Origin: Phymorhynchus buccinoides
Taxonomy: Eukaryota; Mollusca; Gastropoda; Neogastropoda; Raphitomidae
Length of the DNA: 64,000 nt
NCBI GenBank assembly: GCA_017654935.2
Contig: CM065690.1
Location: forward strand, 37,515,317-37,579,316
Direction: 5' to 3'
Notes under the pieces: generated by a model
Seen by the model: the letters and a program-made list of their open reading frames with translations, nothing else
Told to the model about the DNA's origin: nothing
Database searches by the model: none
Program-made: the position numbers and the translations under genes
In this document: piece by piece, positions 11,536-24,830 of the stretch
How the letters are laid out: the number at the start of each line of letters is the position of its first letter
How positions within the stretch are numbered: position 1 is the first letter of the stretch

Positions 11536-11632
11536 GATGTGTGCTGTGGCGGGTGTGTGCGTGTGTGTGTGTGTTGTGAGAGAGAGAGAGAGACGTAAGA
11601 GTAGAGAGAGAGTTAGAGAAAGAGTAGAGAGG
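11496..11632. repeat. (TG)n followed by (AG)n
   Basis: TG repeats to about 11575 change directly into GA repeats to about 11630. The same TG-to-AG switch is seen at 60495-60668, and TA-to-GA at 61558-61645. Confidence 0.9.
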
Positions 11633-13450
11633 AGGATGAAATGTGAGCCACAATGCATATGCATCATTTATGAAGTAAGAAATTAATTATGCTTAAATCA
11701 CTTGTACAAGGAGAAATAATAGATTACATTACATATAAGTTATCCTCTTAAAAATCATTTTTATAAAGGCTTAGCAAGTAATAACTTTCTTCTTGATGGC
11801 AGCTTCTAACAGCGGTCTGCAGTATTCTACGATCGTCGGCATGTACAATCGAAAGCAAGGTAATTCCTCATGTTTAGTTGGAGTTGTATATTAACGTGCA
11901 AAATAAGGGCTGATGGATATTAATCAGATTTGGATACGTAGAGAGTATTATTGTTCAAAACGAAATAAATAGTAAGATTTTAATGCAAGCATTAAAAAAT
12001 ACATCAGCCAAGAGGATTATATTGGTCCTGATGGACCCTTCTTCCTATAGAATGCCAGCCAGTCCTTTGCCAGATAGTTGGAATACATCTCTGGCGAATG
12101 GCATTTTAACTGTAGATAAACTTTAGTTTATCAGCTTAAAATCGTGGGGCAGATACCACTCTGGCAATCTGGCTAGTCATAACTAGAAATGTACAGACAT
12201 ATCAGGCCAGACCATGTACATGTAATTTATATTAAGTAGTAGTCAGAGATTAATTATTTGGTTTAAATAGGCATTTTATTTCTCAAAGTCGAGCAAATGT
12301 AAAATCAAGCAATTAGTATAGTGGGGGGGGCAACGAGAAAACTTGGGTAAAGCGCATATTTAATATTTCATTCATTCAAATAAGTTATTCAATTCATATT
12401 CATGTAAGTAGTAACATTTGATAGCAATGTGGCCAAAATTAATTACAAGGCAGTGTAACTATTTAAAAAAACATAAAATTTCCGTTCTTAAGCATAACTG
12501 TGGCTATAAAAAGAAGTGCAGTGATAATAAATATAATTATACGCATTCATTCAAGGTGGGGTTTTTTATGAAGATTGAAAATTATACTAACGTGTTGGTC
12601 ACTTACAAAAGATACAGTAGGTTATTACAAGGCAACACTTTTGTGTGTATTAGCAAACAAATACGGTACAGCAAAAAAGTTGATGCCGGATAACTTTAAT
12701 TATATTAAATGTGATTCAGGTTTTCCTTAAACTGGTTTAATTTTATTAGTTATATGGGGTCTTCCTATTTCAACTTCATCAAGGTGATTCTCAAAACTAA
12801 CGGGGATATATGCATTTTTTATTTGAAACTTATAGGAGGTAGGTCCACTAGAAAATATAAGTTCAAAAGACATTATACTACAGTAACTCCGCTCTAATAA
12901 AATAAAAAAATTCATGTGGGGATACCGGTGTGCAATTTTTTCAGTAGCATAATAAGTTCTAGTGCACCTTTGTCATTCTAGTGATTGTAAATTCAAGATG
13001 TCTCCCAGCATATAGTACAGGATCATGTTGGCATTACGTATTTCCATGGAATCTGAAGGAAAGAATAAAAAAAAATAAAAAAAAAATAATACAAAAAAAA
13101 AAAACTCCTAAGTATTTCACATGAAAATGAAATGATTTTGTATTAAATCTCTGTCTAGCATAAATTATGAACGCTTGCAAAAATGTGGTATAAATCAAGA
13201 GATCTCTAGCAGTTAAACGCACCTCACACTCCAAGAAGTTACCTTTGCACCTAACTGGAGTACCTGGGTAAAAACTTAGGGCATGTGTTTCAAACGCATT
13301 GTCAAGATGCACACCATTCTCCCTATCAGTCAGAAGTCTCACTATCTGTAGGCAAACTGAATGAGACTCGGCACTAGCATACAAGGTCCCACACATGTCA
13401 ATTAGTTGGGTGCACGAGTTCTTTGTCGTCAGAACTGAAATGGACCACAC
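11633..13450. other. Gene-free AT-rich stretch
   Basis: Two long A-rich runs (13067-13104) and G8 at 12322. A 138-codon minus ORF (13450-13034) has a non-repetitive middle but no recognised motif and ends in an A/T-run translation, so it is not called. Confidence 0.4.
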
Positions 13451-16400
13451 ACGCTGTCAACTACTGATCTATGGTTGGGATTGCTAGCTATGCACCGTAA
13501 TCTCAGGTAGACTGGCCGGCCCGGTAGGTCGGTGAGAACGTCTTGCCTTACATGTCCGGCTTGGTAGATCCTGATTAGTACTTATGCCGAACGGACATTG
13601 TGGGTACCGAGGTACCGGCCTACACCAAGCAGGATGTCGATCTAGGTTTGGAGCGCACTCAAGATCAAGTAGGCGCCGCTTCAATTGGCGCAAAGACTAT
13701 CAAGTGCCTAAGAATCCGGATGCATGTATTGAGCTTAAGATATGCTTCCTAGACCTGAATTCTTCAACGCTTTTAAGAGAGTCGCTGCAAGACCAACGCC
13801 TCAGCCTCGCTTATCAGCAAGATCTTGGAGGAACGATCCCAGCCGTAGCCGACTCGCTGAGAGGGCGGCTTTCGTACCTGGGCCGCGGCGCCATGTTGTA
13901 TGCAAATCAGTAGAAGGGATCAGGCCATAGTGGCCCTCGCAGGTCCCAGAACAAAGTATGGCTCGATGCAAACTGAACAGAACAGCATACTAAATTCCTA
14001 AAGGTTTCATTAGTTCCCACCAAGCTCAACTGCTTCAATACAGCGAACTATCCTTTGTTAAGGAACAGTGACTGGGAGTGAATCTATAAGTCTGACGCGA
14101 CTTCGATCGCTAGGCAGGCCGGCCGCTAGCGGACTAGGCACCATCACCCTAGGCAGTTCCTCAGCCGTCAGGCCCTTGCCGCGTTCGGCTATAAATGCTC
14201 AGAGTGGTCCCATGCTCAGTCTGATACTGTGAAAAGGCCTATGGTCGAACTTCTAAAAGACTGTCAATCACTAGACTGAGTAAAGATTTTATTATTGTTT
14301 AGAACAAAGTACTTTATTTCCACTCTCTAAGTCGGTCTTTCCCACTTCCGCTCGTTTCCAGTGCTGTATATAGCCTATGTTGATTAGACTCCTGCGTACG
14401 TACGACATGAACATGTAACTACCTAAAATAATGACCAGCTCATTACTGGAATGTTGAAACCAGCTAGGCCAGTTTTATATAGGTGCCAACATGTAGGTAA
14501 TGCATAAGTAGGAAGTAAAAAACGCGTCGGTAGAATTTGTACGAAAAGACGAACTCTCTCACATCTCAGCCCCTATACATAACGGAAATCAGTGATCCTT
14601 AAGAACAGTTATTTTCTAGACATCTAGAACTAGAGGCGATAAATGGCTGAGCCAGTCGAGTCCCAGGGTCTTGTAGCATAATAATAACATCGCACTACCA
14701 ATAGAATCAAAACAACCTGGCTGTACACCAAACAATAACAATTCAGAATACATTACAAAATTAAAATTATTTATCTAAGCTTGGGCTGGGCACTATATCA
14801 TTGGTTATTCAATCAAAATGGATGATCCCACATAATCATTTAGGGCAATCACTAAGAGCGCCAACTAAATAGCTTATGAGGAAAAAAAAAGTAACACGAA
14901 TTAATGGATTGTTTTGGTGGGCTTTCAGGACATGGCCCACTCCGAAGGATAAGGAACGGCAGCTCGTCGAAAAACATTGATGGTTGATCTACAGAGATAG
15001 CGTGCACAGAGGAATCTGTGATGGAGAAGTGTTTCCTGTCCGAATAAAAAAAAGGGCAAGAGGCATCGTGGCTCTGAATGAGTCCAAGAGAAGTAGTCTT
15101 TTAAGGAGCAAAAGAATACTTGTCAAGCTGCTAGAACGAAGAACGATTGATTAAGAACATGTGGCAGCGAGAGCAAATTGGAATGAGTTAAAATCATTAC
15201 TAAAATAGCGTTTTAAAGCTCTGAACAGAAGACGTCATCTCTCTTCTCTCATCTTAGAGATGGGTAGGGTTACCTACTGTTACTACGTTCCAATATGTAA
15301 ACAATAAATAAGAAGTAACAAGAACTCTTTCTATAGTTTTTGTTAGATTTCTATAGTTTAGGGCAAGCACTAGCCCTGAAACGAATCAGTCACAAACAAG
15401 AAAGCGCATGAAAGGGCTGTGAGCAAACCAGTCTTCTAGGCCTAATTACTAGCAGTGGATTTACTTCTCCTTTTTTGGGTAAGACCCTTAAGTAAATCCA
15501 CCCAAAAACTATGGTGACAGCCCTGGACGGAATTGGGGCCTTTGTTGTCAGACGGTGGCTTATAATTTTAACTTAATCTTAATCATCCATAATGAGGGAA
15601 ATATTTAATACTTACAAAGAAGGTCCCCCACCCGCAATTTTATAGTAGAGGTCTTATGGTGGGAGGAGTCTGTATGAATGGGGACGGTTCAATCTGTACT
15701 ACTTATAGTCTGAAAAATACGGCAGGTAATAGTACTAAATCCTTTATGGCATTTACTTCAGTATGAGTATTTTAGTATTGCAATTGAATGCCTATGTGCA
15801 TTAAAATTCCGCGCGCCCTAAATGCCCCCAATCCACCCCCCCCTCGCCTATGATTTGGGGCTAGAAGACGCTATACATTAAAGGGTTTGTTTTTGGACTC
15901 TTCTCTCTCTTGCTCTCTATTCTGTTCATTAAATAACATATCAAATATAAGAAGTCAGCAACTTTCACTAAATTTTTAGGGAGAAAAAAAATCACTATTG
16001 AGCATAATCTTTCCTGTCATGCGCCGGGCATGTCTCCAACTTTCATAGGCAATATCAATGTCTCACTAAAAAAGCTTTTCAGCTTTCTAAACTTAAAAAG
16101 CTTTGCTTACGACGTAAACGCCCAATGTGAGACAGCATTTTATACCAATGGGCATGGCGTCTCATCTGTATAGTGGACTACTCTTCTACTCTCTATGACA
16201 CAGACAGTGTCTAAGCACATTAAAACGGCTTTGCACAGGGACCCATAAATAACGTGCTTACTAAATTCAATGACTTAAGCAAATAGCAAAGCACGGCTAC
16301 TACTCAGAGATTGATACTAGTATTAGATATTTTAGCAAAGAAAAAAATACACTTTTTCTACAACTTGAATAGCACTCAACAAAACAATTAATGATGTCTT

Positions 16401-17200
16401 AGAATATATGAATCAGTCAGCACCTTAAATATTTCATCAAGGATTTTCAATCAGATACCCTTAACCATATTAATTCATAACAAAACCAAGACTATTGATT
16501 TGTTTAAAGACTAGTTTAATATTTATTCTTCTGGTGGAAGGACACGTTGAATTCTATCCCATCACATATCAGAAGTTAAAAAGCAGGCATTAACTCCTTT
16601 AAAGCAGTAAAAAAAAAATAGATATTTTTATAATAAAGTAAAAAAACATAGCAAACGCTTTGGTGCCACTGTCGTTTTTGTAAAAAGTGAGTTCTAACTA
16701 GTATCTGTACTATGTTCGGGAGATTAGTGTGTCTGTGTGTGTGTATGTGTGTGTGTGTGTGTTGGCGTGCTCGTGCCCCCTGACGCTTTATACCTTAGGC
16801 TTTAACTCAACCTTAACTGGTCCATTTTCGTCTAAAGCATAGAAAGGCGTTAGAGGGTTAGAGTTAGCAGGTATACGGTGATTTTGACGCTGGTACTTCA
16901 AGTTCAGACGAACGATCTAATCGCGAGTCAGTATACATTGATGACAGTAAGCAAATAACAGATATTCATCTGTTGCAGGATTAACTGTCTGTGCGAACTG
17001 CTTTAAGGCTTGACTGCAATGTCTATCTACTCTTCAAAAAAACTAAAAGAAGAAAAAGAGTACTCTCAGCTCTCGGTGGCACTGCAAACGTAAGCGTTGT
17101 CATTATTCTCCAAGAAAACCATTAACATGTTAGAGGGTTAAAGTTAGTAGATACTTGATTTTGACGGTGATGTTTCCTTCAAGTCATGTCGAGCATAATG
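13451..17200. other. Compositionally distinct, ORF-poor stretch
   Basis: The first ~750 bp are clearly richer in G+C and CpG (for example GGCCGGCCGCTAGCGG near 14118) than their surroundings. From about 13930 to 17200 no ATG-initiated ORF of 60 codons exists on either strand. A 12-bp inverted repeat (GTGGATTTACTT) sits at 15455-15466 / 15490-15501, a (TG)n patch at 16733-16762, and two related ~65-bp segments (GTTAGAGGGTTA, GATTTTGACG) lie at about 16848-16915 and 17136-17195. No gene assigned. Confidence 0.4.
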
Positions 17201-18960
17201 CAGTCATATACATCAGGTTAAGCAATGAACAAAAGAAAGAAAAATCATTTGTTGGCAGAGATACTGTAGTTTACTGTTGTGTTTGTACCGAGTAGGAGTA
17301 TTTACATATCTGGAAAGAATACTCTGCCATTTAGATATACAAAAACGGCTCTTTAAATAAGAACTCAAGTACTTCAGGGTGTGACAAATAGGTAATTTTA
17401 AGCAGTCGTTCAACTTATATTTTCTGTTAAGCAATGTGATGTAGCCTAGTGTGCTGGCGTTGACGCATCCGGTTGTTAGCTTTTATTGCAGCCTTGAGTA
17501 CGTTTGTTCGTGTTCATTTTTTGCCCATCTATCTCTGCGGGGGGCATAACTTAGCCTACCGGCACTTTCGTCAACAAGGCCTCGGCCTAGAGTCCATGCT
17601 TGACCTCATAATCAGACGGACGTACTTAACTTTAGGCCCACATTCTCTTTCAGTTAGCTTGAAAAAAAATATCACAGGAATCCTGAGGGTTCGTTCGATT
17701 TTCACTGCCTTTGACTGTAACGAAATCCTTTTTTAGGCTAGACGATTGATCACCATGAGACAGAAGACTGTAGCATGGAAGATAATAGTCATTGATGAGC
17801 ATTGCTGCTGGAGCGCTGGACCTTTGCTATTGTGGGCAGTAGGAGGGGGGATTAAGATAACGGAAAATAAAATATTAGGACTATATAAGAAATTCTTACA
17901 GATATGTAATGATCGTGGAACATAGATGTTGTTCATCGCAGTGAACAATCCGTTTGATAAACAGTAATCAGATCTAGGAGTAATGGCCATTACGAATCTA
18001 CGCAACTACAATTATTAATTTTCTAAGAGTAAGACTAAGAAGCTTAGACCCACAGGCAAAGAATAGGCCTACTACAGGTGTCCGTAGACACAGCCTTTTA
18101 CCCCGGCGGGGTGGGTGGGGGTGTGATTGTGGATTGGTCACTATGTGCCTTTTTTCTGAAAGCTTGGTCAATATGCTTTTAAATTTTACTTGTTTGCCAA
18201 AAATAAAAATAGGGCTCCACTATGTTACATGCGCATACATATAATTAAATTTTAAAGAAAGGGGTAGGGGTGCATAGAAATAATTTTAATTTACACAGTA
18301 AAAAAAAAATTAATTCTGTTTTCAGATGCAAAAGTGTCTACATAACAGTATTCTCTCTATACAGGCATGGAAATTGTCATGGGAATTCCCATGCCTGCTA
18401 TTACTAATAGTAATAAAAATCAGACGTGAGCCTTGCAGGCTTTGCCTCTTGTTATTTGATGAATGGAAACCAGATACATCACAATTCCAAGCTATAATTT
18501 GTCGATCTCATGGAGTAACAGTTTGTAAGTATAAGTTTAGTCTAGTTTCTTTCTGGTATAGAAAGCATAAATCATGCATGGTCGGCCATGTCTACTTGGC
18601 GGATTTGAATGATTTGTGCCAAATTATATACAGAAGATTGTGACATAGGCCTAAATATTACCCATGTGTCATTTAAATCAATCATTGTACCTTTTTCCGC
18701 CTCCAAGCCCTCTCCCCATCACCTTCTTACTGTATTAGTCTTGTACATTGATGATGTATATAGTGCTGTTCTCAGTGCTGTGTTATGTTATTTATGATAT
18801 TTACTTGTCTTGAATGCTTTGTAGTAGTAGTATGTCTTTGGCAAAAAAAAAATATTTTTTAAAAAATTTGTGAAGTGGGTACTCTTGTCAATGTGCACAC
18901 AAAAATGAGCAAAGATTTACAAAGCCACTTGTGAAATTTGACTGGTTGTTCAACTACATA
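17200..18960. other. Gene-free stretch
   Basis: Several 60-105-codon ORFs are present but none carries a recognisable motif or matching splice partners. Confidence 0.4.
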
Positions 18961-18969
18961 CCCATCAGC

Positions 18970-19680
18970 CATTTAACTATTGATTTGTGGAATTCTGTGG
19001 AATTCTCTGCCTTCTCCTCACCGACACTCCAACTCAGTCTCCTCATTCAAAAACTCTCTTGCCAAAACCCATCTTTTTCTCTGCTGCGCCCTAAAATATA
19101 TTTGATCAGATTGTTCTGTAGTTGTGTGCATGGTGAAGAGGAAGAATTATTTAAGAGGTTTATGCTGTGTGTGGGGTGTGTGTGTGTGTGTGTGTGACGT
19201 GTGTGTGTGTGTGTGTGTTGTAGGTGTGTGGAGAGCATGAAGGATGTGACTTGTGTGTTATTTTGGTTTTTGTCGGTTAGTGTAGTGTGCACTCATGTGT
19301 GTGCTGTGTGTTTGTGTGTGTGTCTGTCTGCATGCGTACGTTTGTGTGTGAGGGTGTTTTGTGTATGTGTGTTGGTGTATGCTTGGTCAGTCCATGCGGC
19401 TCAGTTGCTGTGGCTTACTCGAATGGGGGTATGAACGAGTTGGCTTCGATAAATCCGTGTGTGTTTATGTGTGTGTGTGTGTGTGTCTGTCTGTGTGTGT
19501 TAGAGAGAGAGACGAGAGAGAGTTGCTTTGCATATGCAGGCTGTTGGTGGTTGTTGTCACTCTTGAATGTTGTTTTTTCTTGTCTGTTGATGAATAATTG
19601 TTTGTAAAGCGCTTTGGGCTCATCTGACGTAAAGCGCTATATAAAGGTACTGTTATTATTAATTATTATTATAAATCTTT
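18970..19680 (+). mobile_element. LINE 3' end with TG-rich 3' UTR
   Basis: The words GGAATTCTCTGCC, CTCATTCAAAAACTC and AAAACCCATCTTTT at 18989-19080 match the serine/lysine-rich C-terminal end of L2/CR1-like LINE proteins. They are followed by TG-rich sequence with several (TG)n patches (19165-19220, 19460-19500), then TTGTAAAGCGCTTTGGGC, AAAGCGCTATATAAAGG and an (ATT)n tail at 19650-19672. The same order occurs at 4718-5540, 30269-30512, 39430-40315 and 55550-55925. Confidence 0.65.
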
Positions 19681-20119
19681 CTCCTTCAACTCAGATTATT
19701 TCAGTTTCTAGGTGTTTGTTGTGTGTGTACTTTTTCCTCCAGTGAAAAGTCTGTGATCGACTAAAGATACATTTTGCATAGTTAATCAAACAAGGATTAT
19801 GTTCACAAATGCAGATGTGAAATGTTTAAGTGTGTATGTATGCAGGGGGGTGGGCATGATTATGAGCGTATGCTTCTTTACTTTCTTCTTCAGCCGCATG
19901 ACCAGCGATCGCTCCCCAAATTGTTTCTGAACTTTTACTTCATTTTTGTAATGTTCAAATTATATTTTTTCTCTTTTTGTGTGTGTGTGTAAGCATTTTA
20001 TGAGTATGTATTTTTTCTGTTTCATACTCCAAAACAAAATTGTAGCACAAGTGGAAAACATGGTTATACAGATATATCAAAGCACATAGTATACTACTGG
20101 CAACATTTCTTTTCTAATA

Positions 20120-21004
20120 ATGGCTAGTCTAAAAATAGCATCACTGAATTGTCAAGGATTGGGGAACTTCCATAAGAGAAGAGATGTGTTTCAATTTTTG
20201 AAACAAAAGGATTTATCTGTGTACTTTTTGCAAGATACGCATTTCGCAAAGGGCAAAGAAAAACATATTAGGGCAGAATGGGGATATGAATGTGTATTTG
20301 CTTCAAATAATTCCAGATCTAGGGGGGTAGCTATTTTATTCAACAATACTTTTGACTTCAAAATAACTAAAACAATAGTAAATAGCCAGGGAAATTATTT
20401 AATTTTAGTGATAAAAACCCATCTTAAAGATATTGTTCTTGTAAATATTTATGGACCAAACAAAGATGATCCAAACTTTTTTGAGAATATTCAGAAAAAG
20501 ATTGAAGAGATAAAAGTCACTGATATTATCATTGGTGGAGACTGGAATTTAGTAATGAACCCAAGCGTAGACTACTACAATTATAAAGCTGTAAATAACC
20601 CCAAAACAAGAGAATCTGTTTTAAACATAATGTCTGATCTGGAACTAGTAGATGTTTGGAGAGAATTAAACCCAGAAATGCTTAGATACACTTGGAGAAG
20701 ACCTACCCCTTTACAACAAAGTCACCTAGACCTTTTCTTGATATCGGATAATCTTCTAACAAAAATCAAAGAGATGGATATTCAATATGGATATAGAAGT
20801 GATAACTCATTGATAAATGCTACACTAACGTTCGAAGCAGAACACAAGAGAAACACATTTTGGAAATTTAATTCATCCCTCATAAAGGATCCTAAATATG
20901 TTGATAGTATAAAAGAAACCATAGTACGAGTAAAGGAACAGTATGCTGTAACACCTTACTTAAGAAGAGAAAACATAGATAAAATACCTGAGGATGTAAT
21001 ATAG
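20120..21004 (+). CDS. LINE apurinic-like endonuclease domain (ORF2 N-terminus)
   Basis: A 294-codon ORF starting MASLKIASLNCQGLGN, the APE-like endonuclease start with the metal-binding Asn in SLNCQG. Further catalytic blocks are FLQDTHF (the E/D metal ligand region), LVNIYGPN, IIGGDWNLVMN (the GDWN active-site box), and SHLDLFLISDNL (the LD box). The final SDH histidine box reads SDNSLI, so the conserved catalytic His appears replaced by Asn, which would impair nicking. In intact elements the ORF would continue into the RT; here it stops at 21004. The domain makes the target-site nick that primes reverse transcription. Confidence 0.85.
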   Translation: MASLKIASLNCQGLGNFHKRRDVFQFLKQKDLSVYFLQDTHFAKGKEKHIRAEWGYECVFASNNSRSRGVAILFNNTFDFKITKTIVNSQGNYLILVIKTHLKDIVLVNIYGPNKDDPNFFENIQKKIEEIKVTDIIIGGDWNLVMNPSVDYYNYKAVNNPKTRESVLNIMSDLELVDVWRELNPEMLRYTWRRPTPLQQSHLDLFLISDNLLTKIKEMDIQYGYRSDNSLINATLTFEAEHKRNTFWKFNSSLIKDPKYVDSIKETIVRVKEQYAVTPYLRRENIDKIPEDVI

Positions 21005-21162
21005 TCCAGTATACTATTAGTGATCAGCTCTTTTGAGATGTACTATTAATGGAAATTAGAGCCCAAACTATAACATATAGTATACATTGAAAGAAGGAAT
21101 ATAGGCAAAAAGAGGATACATTAGAAAAATAAAGAAATTTTCTTGAAAAGGAAGAGCCAACC

Positions 21163-23879
21163 GTGGAGAATGTGAGAGAACTTTGTAAAAAGAAAGATGA
21201 GCTTCTTCTTCAGTTTAGAAAAGAAAAAATAGATGGAATTATTTTAAGATCTAAGGCAAGGTGGGCAGCTTGGGGGGAGAAACCAACTAAATACCTTTGT
21301 AATTTAGAAACTAAACATTTTGTGAGTAAACACATGTTAAAAATAGTAACAACACAAGGCACAACCCTAACAGAAACAAATTATATATTAGAAGAAACAA
21401 GAACATATTATAAAAAATTGTACAAAAAAACAAATTGTAGACAACATAGACATTAATGAATATGTGAAGAATCTACCAAAACTTACTGAAGAAGAATCAG
21501 AATGTTTAGCGGGATAAATTACAGAAGAGGTAGCGTTGTATGCCCTTAAAAACATTAAAAAAATTATAAAAGCCCAGGAACCGATGGGATGACAGTTGTT
21601 TTTTTTTGTTTTGTTTTTTAAACAATTAGGACATTTTGTCATAAGGTCTTTAGATGAGGGGTTTATGAAGGGAGAGATGTCATTAACTCAGAAGGAATAA
21701 TTATATGTTTACCAAAAGGAGATAAATCTAGGGATTGTTTGGATAACTGGAGTCACATATAAAATAGGAAGCACCTGTATTGCAAACAGATTAAAAATGG
21801 TCTTAGATAAACTTATCCATGAGGATCAATCAGGTTTCATACCAGGAAGATATATTGGAGATAATATAAGAACTTTATTTGATATGATGCAATATTAAGA
21901 TACTAATTCTTTTCCGGGTCTTCTGGTTTGAATAGATTTTGAGAAGGCGTTTGACTCGGTAAGCTGGGATTATATGTTTAATGTTTTACAAACTTATGGA
22001 TTTGGACAGGTTGTATGTAGGTGGATCTCAGCTTTCTACAAAAACATTACTTCATATGTTACTGTAAATGGAAAAGTGTCAAAAAAGCTAGAAATACAAC
22101 GTGGTTGTAGGCAAGGCGACCCAATTTCACCATATTTGTTTGTTTTGTGTTCAGAGATACTTGCATGTAAAATCAGAGAAAACAACAATATTAAAGGCAT
22201 TACTATAAATGACACTGAATTCAAACTTAGTTTATTTGCAGATGATACATCCTTTACGTTAGAGGGAGATAAAGAATCATATTAAAATATTTTTTAAACT
22301 TTAACAGAATTTGGATATCTATCAGGCTTAAAACTAAATTTTAAAAAAAACATTCAATGTTTGGTTAGGAAGTAAAAAGAATTCAAGCTGTAAATATTTA
22401 CCACACAAAAATATGAAATGGACCCCCCTTAAATATAAACTGCTAGGTATTTGGTTCTCAAATGATTTATAAAAAATTACAGAACTAAACACAGCAGATA
22501 AATGAATTGAGGTAACTAAGCTATTTAATATCTGGTCAAAAAGAGTATGCACACCTATGGGTAAAATCGCACTATTAAAATCAGTCATTCTTTCAAAGTT
22601 GATATATTTATGGATTCTTTTACCAAATCCTCCAGACAAAGAAATAAAAGAGTTGCAACTCAAATGTTTTAAATTTGCATGGGAAAATAAGCCGGACAAA
22701 AATCAAAAGATGCTATGCAGTAAACAGGATAGAGAATGGAGGCTTGGAAATACCAAACATAAGTACATATATACAGGCTTTGAAAATTATGTGGATGAGG
22801 AATATATACTTAGGAAAAGCAAAGTGGAATAAGATCTTGGCCTCTCAGTGACCTGAAATAAAACAAATTGATATGTATGGCCCTGAAAAGTTTAGCAAGT
22901 CCAAATGTAATACCTTTTGGAGAGATGTTTTCATGTCATATTCACATTTTCATGAAAGAGTAGAGTTAAAACACTCTCCAGAAGCCTTAGCTGAACCAAT
23001 TTTTTATAATAAGAGATTTAAAATAGGAAATAAAACCTTCTGCTACAAAAAGTGGCTGCACAAAGATATTATGTTTAGTGAAAAATGTTGTAGATGAAAA
23101 TGGGCATTTCTTAAACCATATGGAATTTTCAAATAAGTATGGAATAAAAGTCAATTATTTAGATTACATGGGTTGCATAGTCTATTAAATTACTTTTTTA
23201 AAAGCAGAACATTGAATTGATAGACAGAAAATACTACCCAACAACAAAAGCATTAAAAATTATATGTAGGGCTGCAATGTTTATTACAATCTGCTTTAGA
23301 GGAAGAATTTATATATAAATTATTTTATTAAATGGGAAGACAAATTATAAATTCTTGTTGATTGGTGCGGTGTCATGAAACAAGTAAAGAAAATTAAAGA
23401 AATCAAACTTAAATGATTTCAAATATGAATATGTTATAATATATTAGTAACAAACAGCTTATTAAAGAAAATGGGTATAATAAATAATGATCAGTGTTCA
23501 TTTTGCAAAAAGGAAAAAAGATACAGTACAACACTATTTGTGGCAGTGCCAGCATGCTCAAATATTTTGGAAAGAACTAGAATGTGTACTGAAGAGAAAA
23601 TGTGAAAATTATGCAAGATTAAATTTTAATATAGAATTGGTTTTGTTTGGATATGATGAAAAATGTAAAACAGACAAAGGATTTGACCAGATTATGCTGT
23701 ATGCAAAATACTTTATTTATAAATGTAGAATCAATGAAGTAGCACCGAATGTACAATGTTTTATAAGAGATCTGAAGAATATGCATCAAACTGAAAAAAT
23801 ATGTTTACTCTATGGACATGCGATACTTTTGTTTTTTTGCAAAAAATGGTTTCCGTATACAAACTTAATTGAAAGTTAA
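21163..23879 (+). pseudogene. Tx1/L1-like reverse transcriptase and C-terminal region, broken
   Basis: Successive pieces in different frames read KARWAAWGEKPTKYLCNLE (21250-21310), GFIPGRYIGDNIR (about 21835), IDFEKAFDSVSWDYM (about 21935-21980, catalytic Asp), QRGCRQGDPISPYLFVLCSE (22098-22160), and LSLFADDTSFTLEG (about 22226-22270, FADD catalytic pair). Next come ALLKSVILSKLIYLWILLP (22571) and, at the C-terminus, KDTVQHYLWQCQHAQIFW (23517), the Cys/His-bearing segment seen at the end of L1-type ORF2 proteins. Stops and frame changes separate the pieces. All catalytic residues are still legible, so decay is moderate. Confidence 0.85.
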
Positions 23880-24042
23880 TATACTTGTCATGTTGAGTTC
23901 CCCATACATCTTTGATATATCATGATTGCTTTTCACATGTGATTTTGTACATGTATGTCTGTGTGCTGATATTGAATGTCTCAAATGTAATAATTCCACT
24001 GTGCTTTAAAAAAAAAAAAGCAAAAAAAAAAAAAAAAGATTA

Positions 24043-24536
24043 ATTATCTGTGGGTGCCAGAGTTTGTGTTCCAGTTTGATAACTGTATTTTAAAAAATGT
24101 GAAGTTGCTAAAATGTCATCAAAAAGTGTCCTTTGTTTTGTTATATTTTGCTGTCCCCTCTTCTAGGGTGTAGAGTGGGGGCAACAAGACAAAGGATATG
24201 ATTGCTGCTCAATGACGTTGTTGTTTGTCATGCACCCTCGACTTTTTTTTTGTTTCCATTTTTAAAAAAACTGATTTTACATGAAAGTAGTATGTCTAGG
24301 AAAAATAATAAACACACACACACACACACACACATGATAAAGAGAGAGAAAAGTATAATGTAAAAGAAAAAAATATTCTCTAGTTACATTGAAGCTTTCA
24401 AATTTGTGGGTTGAAGTTAGATAACTATATAATGTTTCTTGTTAGTCTTTTTAAAATCAAATACAAAGGTAAGGTCTGTTGTCAACATTTTTTGTTTTAC
24501 TTACATGCTATATTCTTCTTCTTTGCTCGCTCAGTT
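24043..24536. other. Gene-free stretch with a (CA)n patch
   Basis: (CA)12 at 24311-24334. Nothing else seen. Confidence 0.5.
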
Positions 24537-24830
24537 TACCGTCAATTATGAGCACAGATGTGTCATGCTGCTGTTATGCACCTAACTAAAAAATAGGACC
24601 AGCAAGTCCGACTTCGGCTGGAGGATATCTTTTTGAAAGTATTTTTTGAAAAAAAGGCAGGAGAATGGACTTGTAACGTACAAAGATAGTAGATGACAGT
24701 AACAAAAGGGAAAAGGCAGTCAAAGAGAGTGACAAATTAGAGGAAGCTACAAGCACAGAACTTCCAGAAGGTGGGGGAACTATTTATACAAAATACCCCC
24801 CGGTATCCTCATGGGCGGAAATTATATGCT
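24537..24830 (+). repeat. Dispersed repeat family A, copy 2
   Basis: Begins GTCAATTATGAGCACAGATG and carries ACCAGCAAGTCCGACTTCGG, GGAGAATGGAC, ATAGTAGATGACAGTAA and AGCACAGAACTTCCAGAAGG, the reverse complement order of the copies at 7636 and 48466. Confidence 0.75.

Larger units (their letters stand above)
20041..24042 (+). mobile_element. Tx1/L1-like LINE, near full length, decayed
   Basis: A single non-LTR retrotransposon in plus orientation: endonuclease (20120-21004), linker with KARWAAWGEKPTKYL (21250-21300), reverse transcriptase (about 21560-22290), C-terminal region (22557-23879), and a poly(A) tail (A12-G-C-A16) ending at about 24042. Frames change at least five times after the endonuclease, so the RT is dead. 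No target-site duplication could be recognised by eye. The RSKARW..GEKPTKY motif followed by a catalytic FADDT box is characteristic of the L1/Tx1 group. The copy is insertionally complete but mutationally old. Confidence 0.85.

Noticed and set aside
13034..13450. 138-codon minus ORF
   Set aside because: No recognised motif; about one third is A/T-run translation.
13584..13930. GC-rich ORFs of 62-109 codons and a phrase loosely like the start of 18S rRNA (GATCCTG)
   Set aside because: No rRNA continuity beyond a few bases and no protein motif.
15455..15501. 12-bp inverted repeat as a possible terminator or ncRNA hairpin
   Set aside because: Isolated, short, and no gene nearby; expected by chance in a long AT-rich window.
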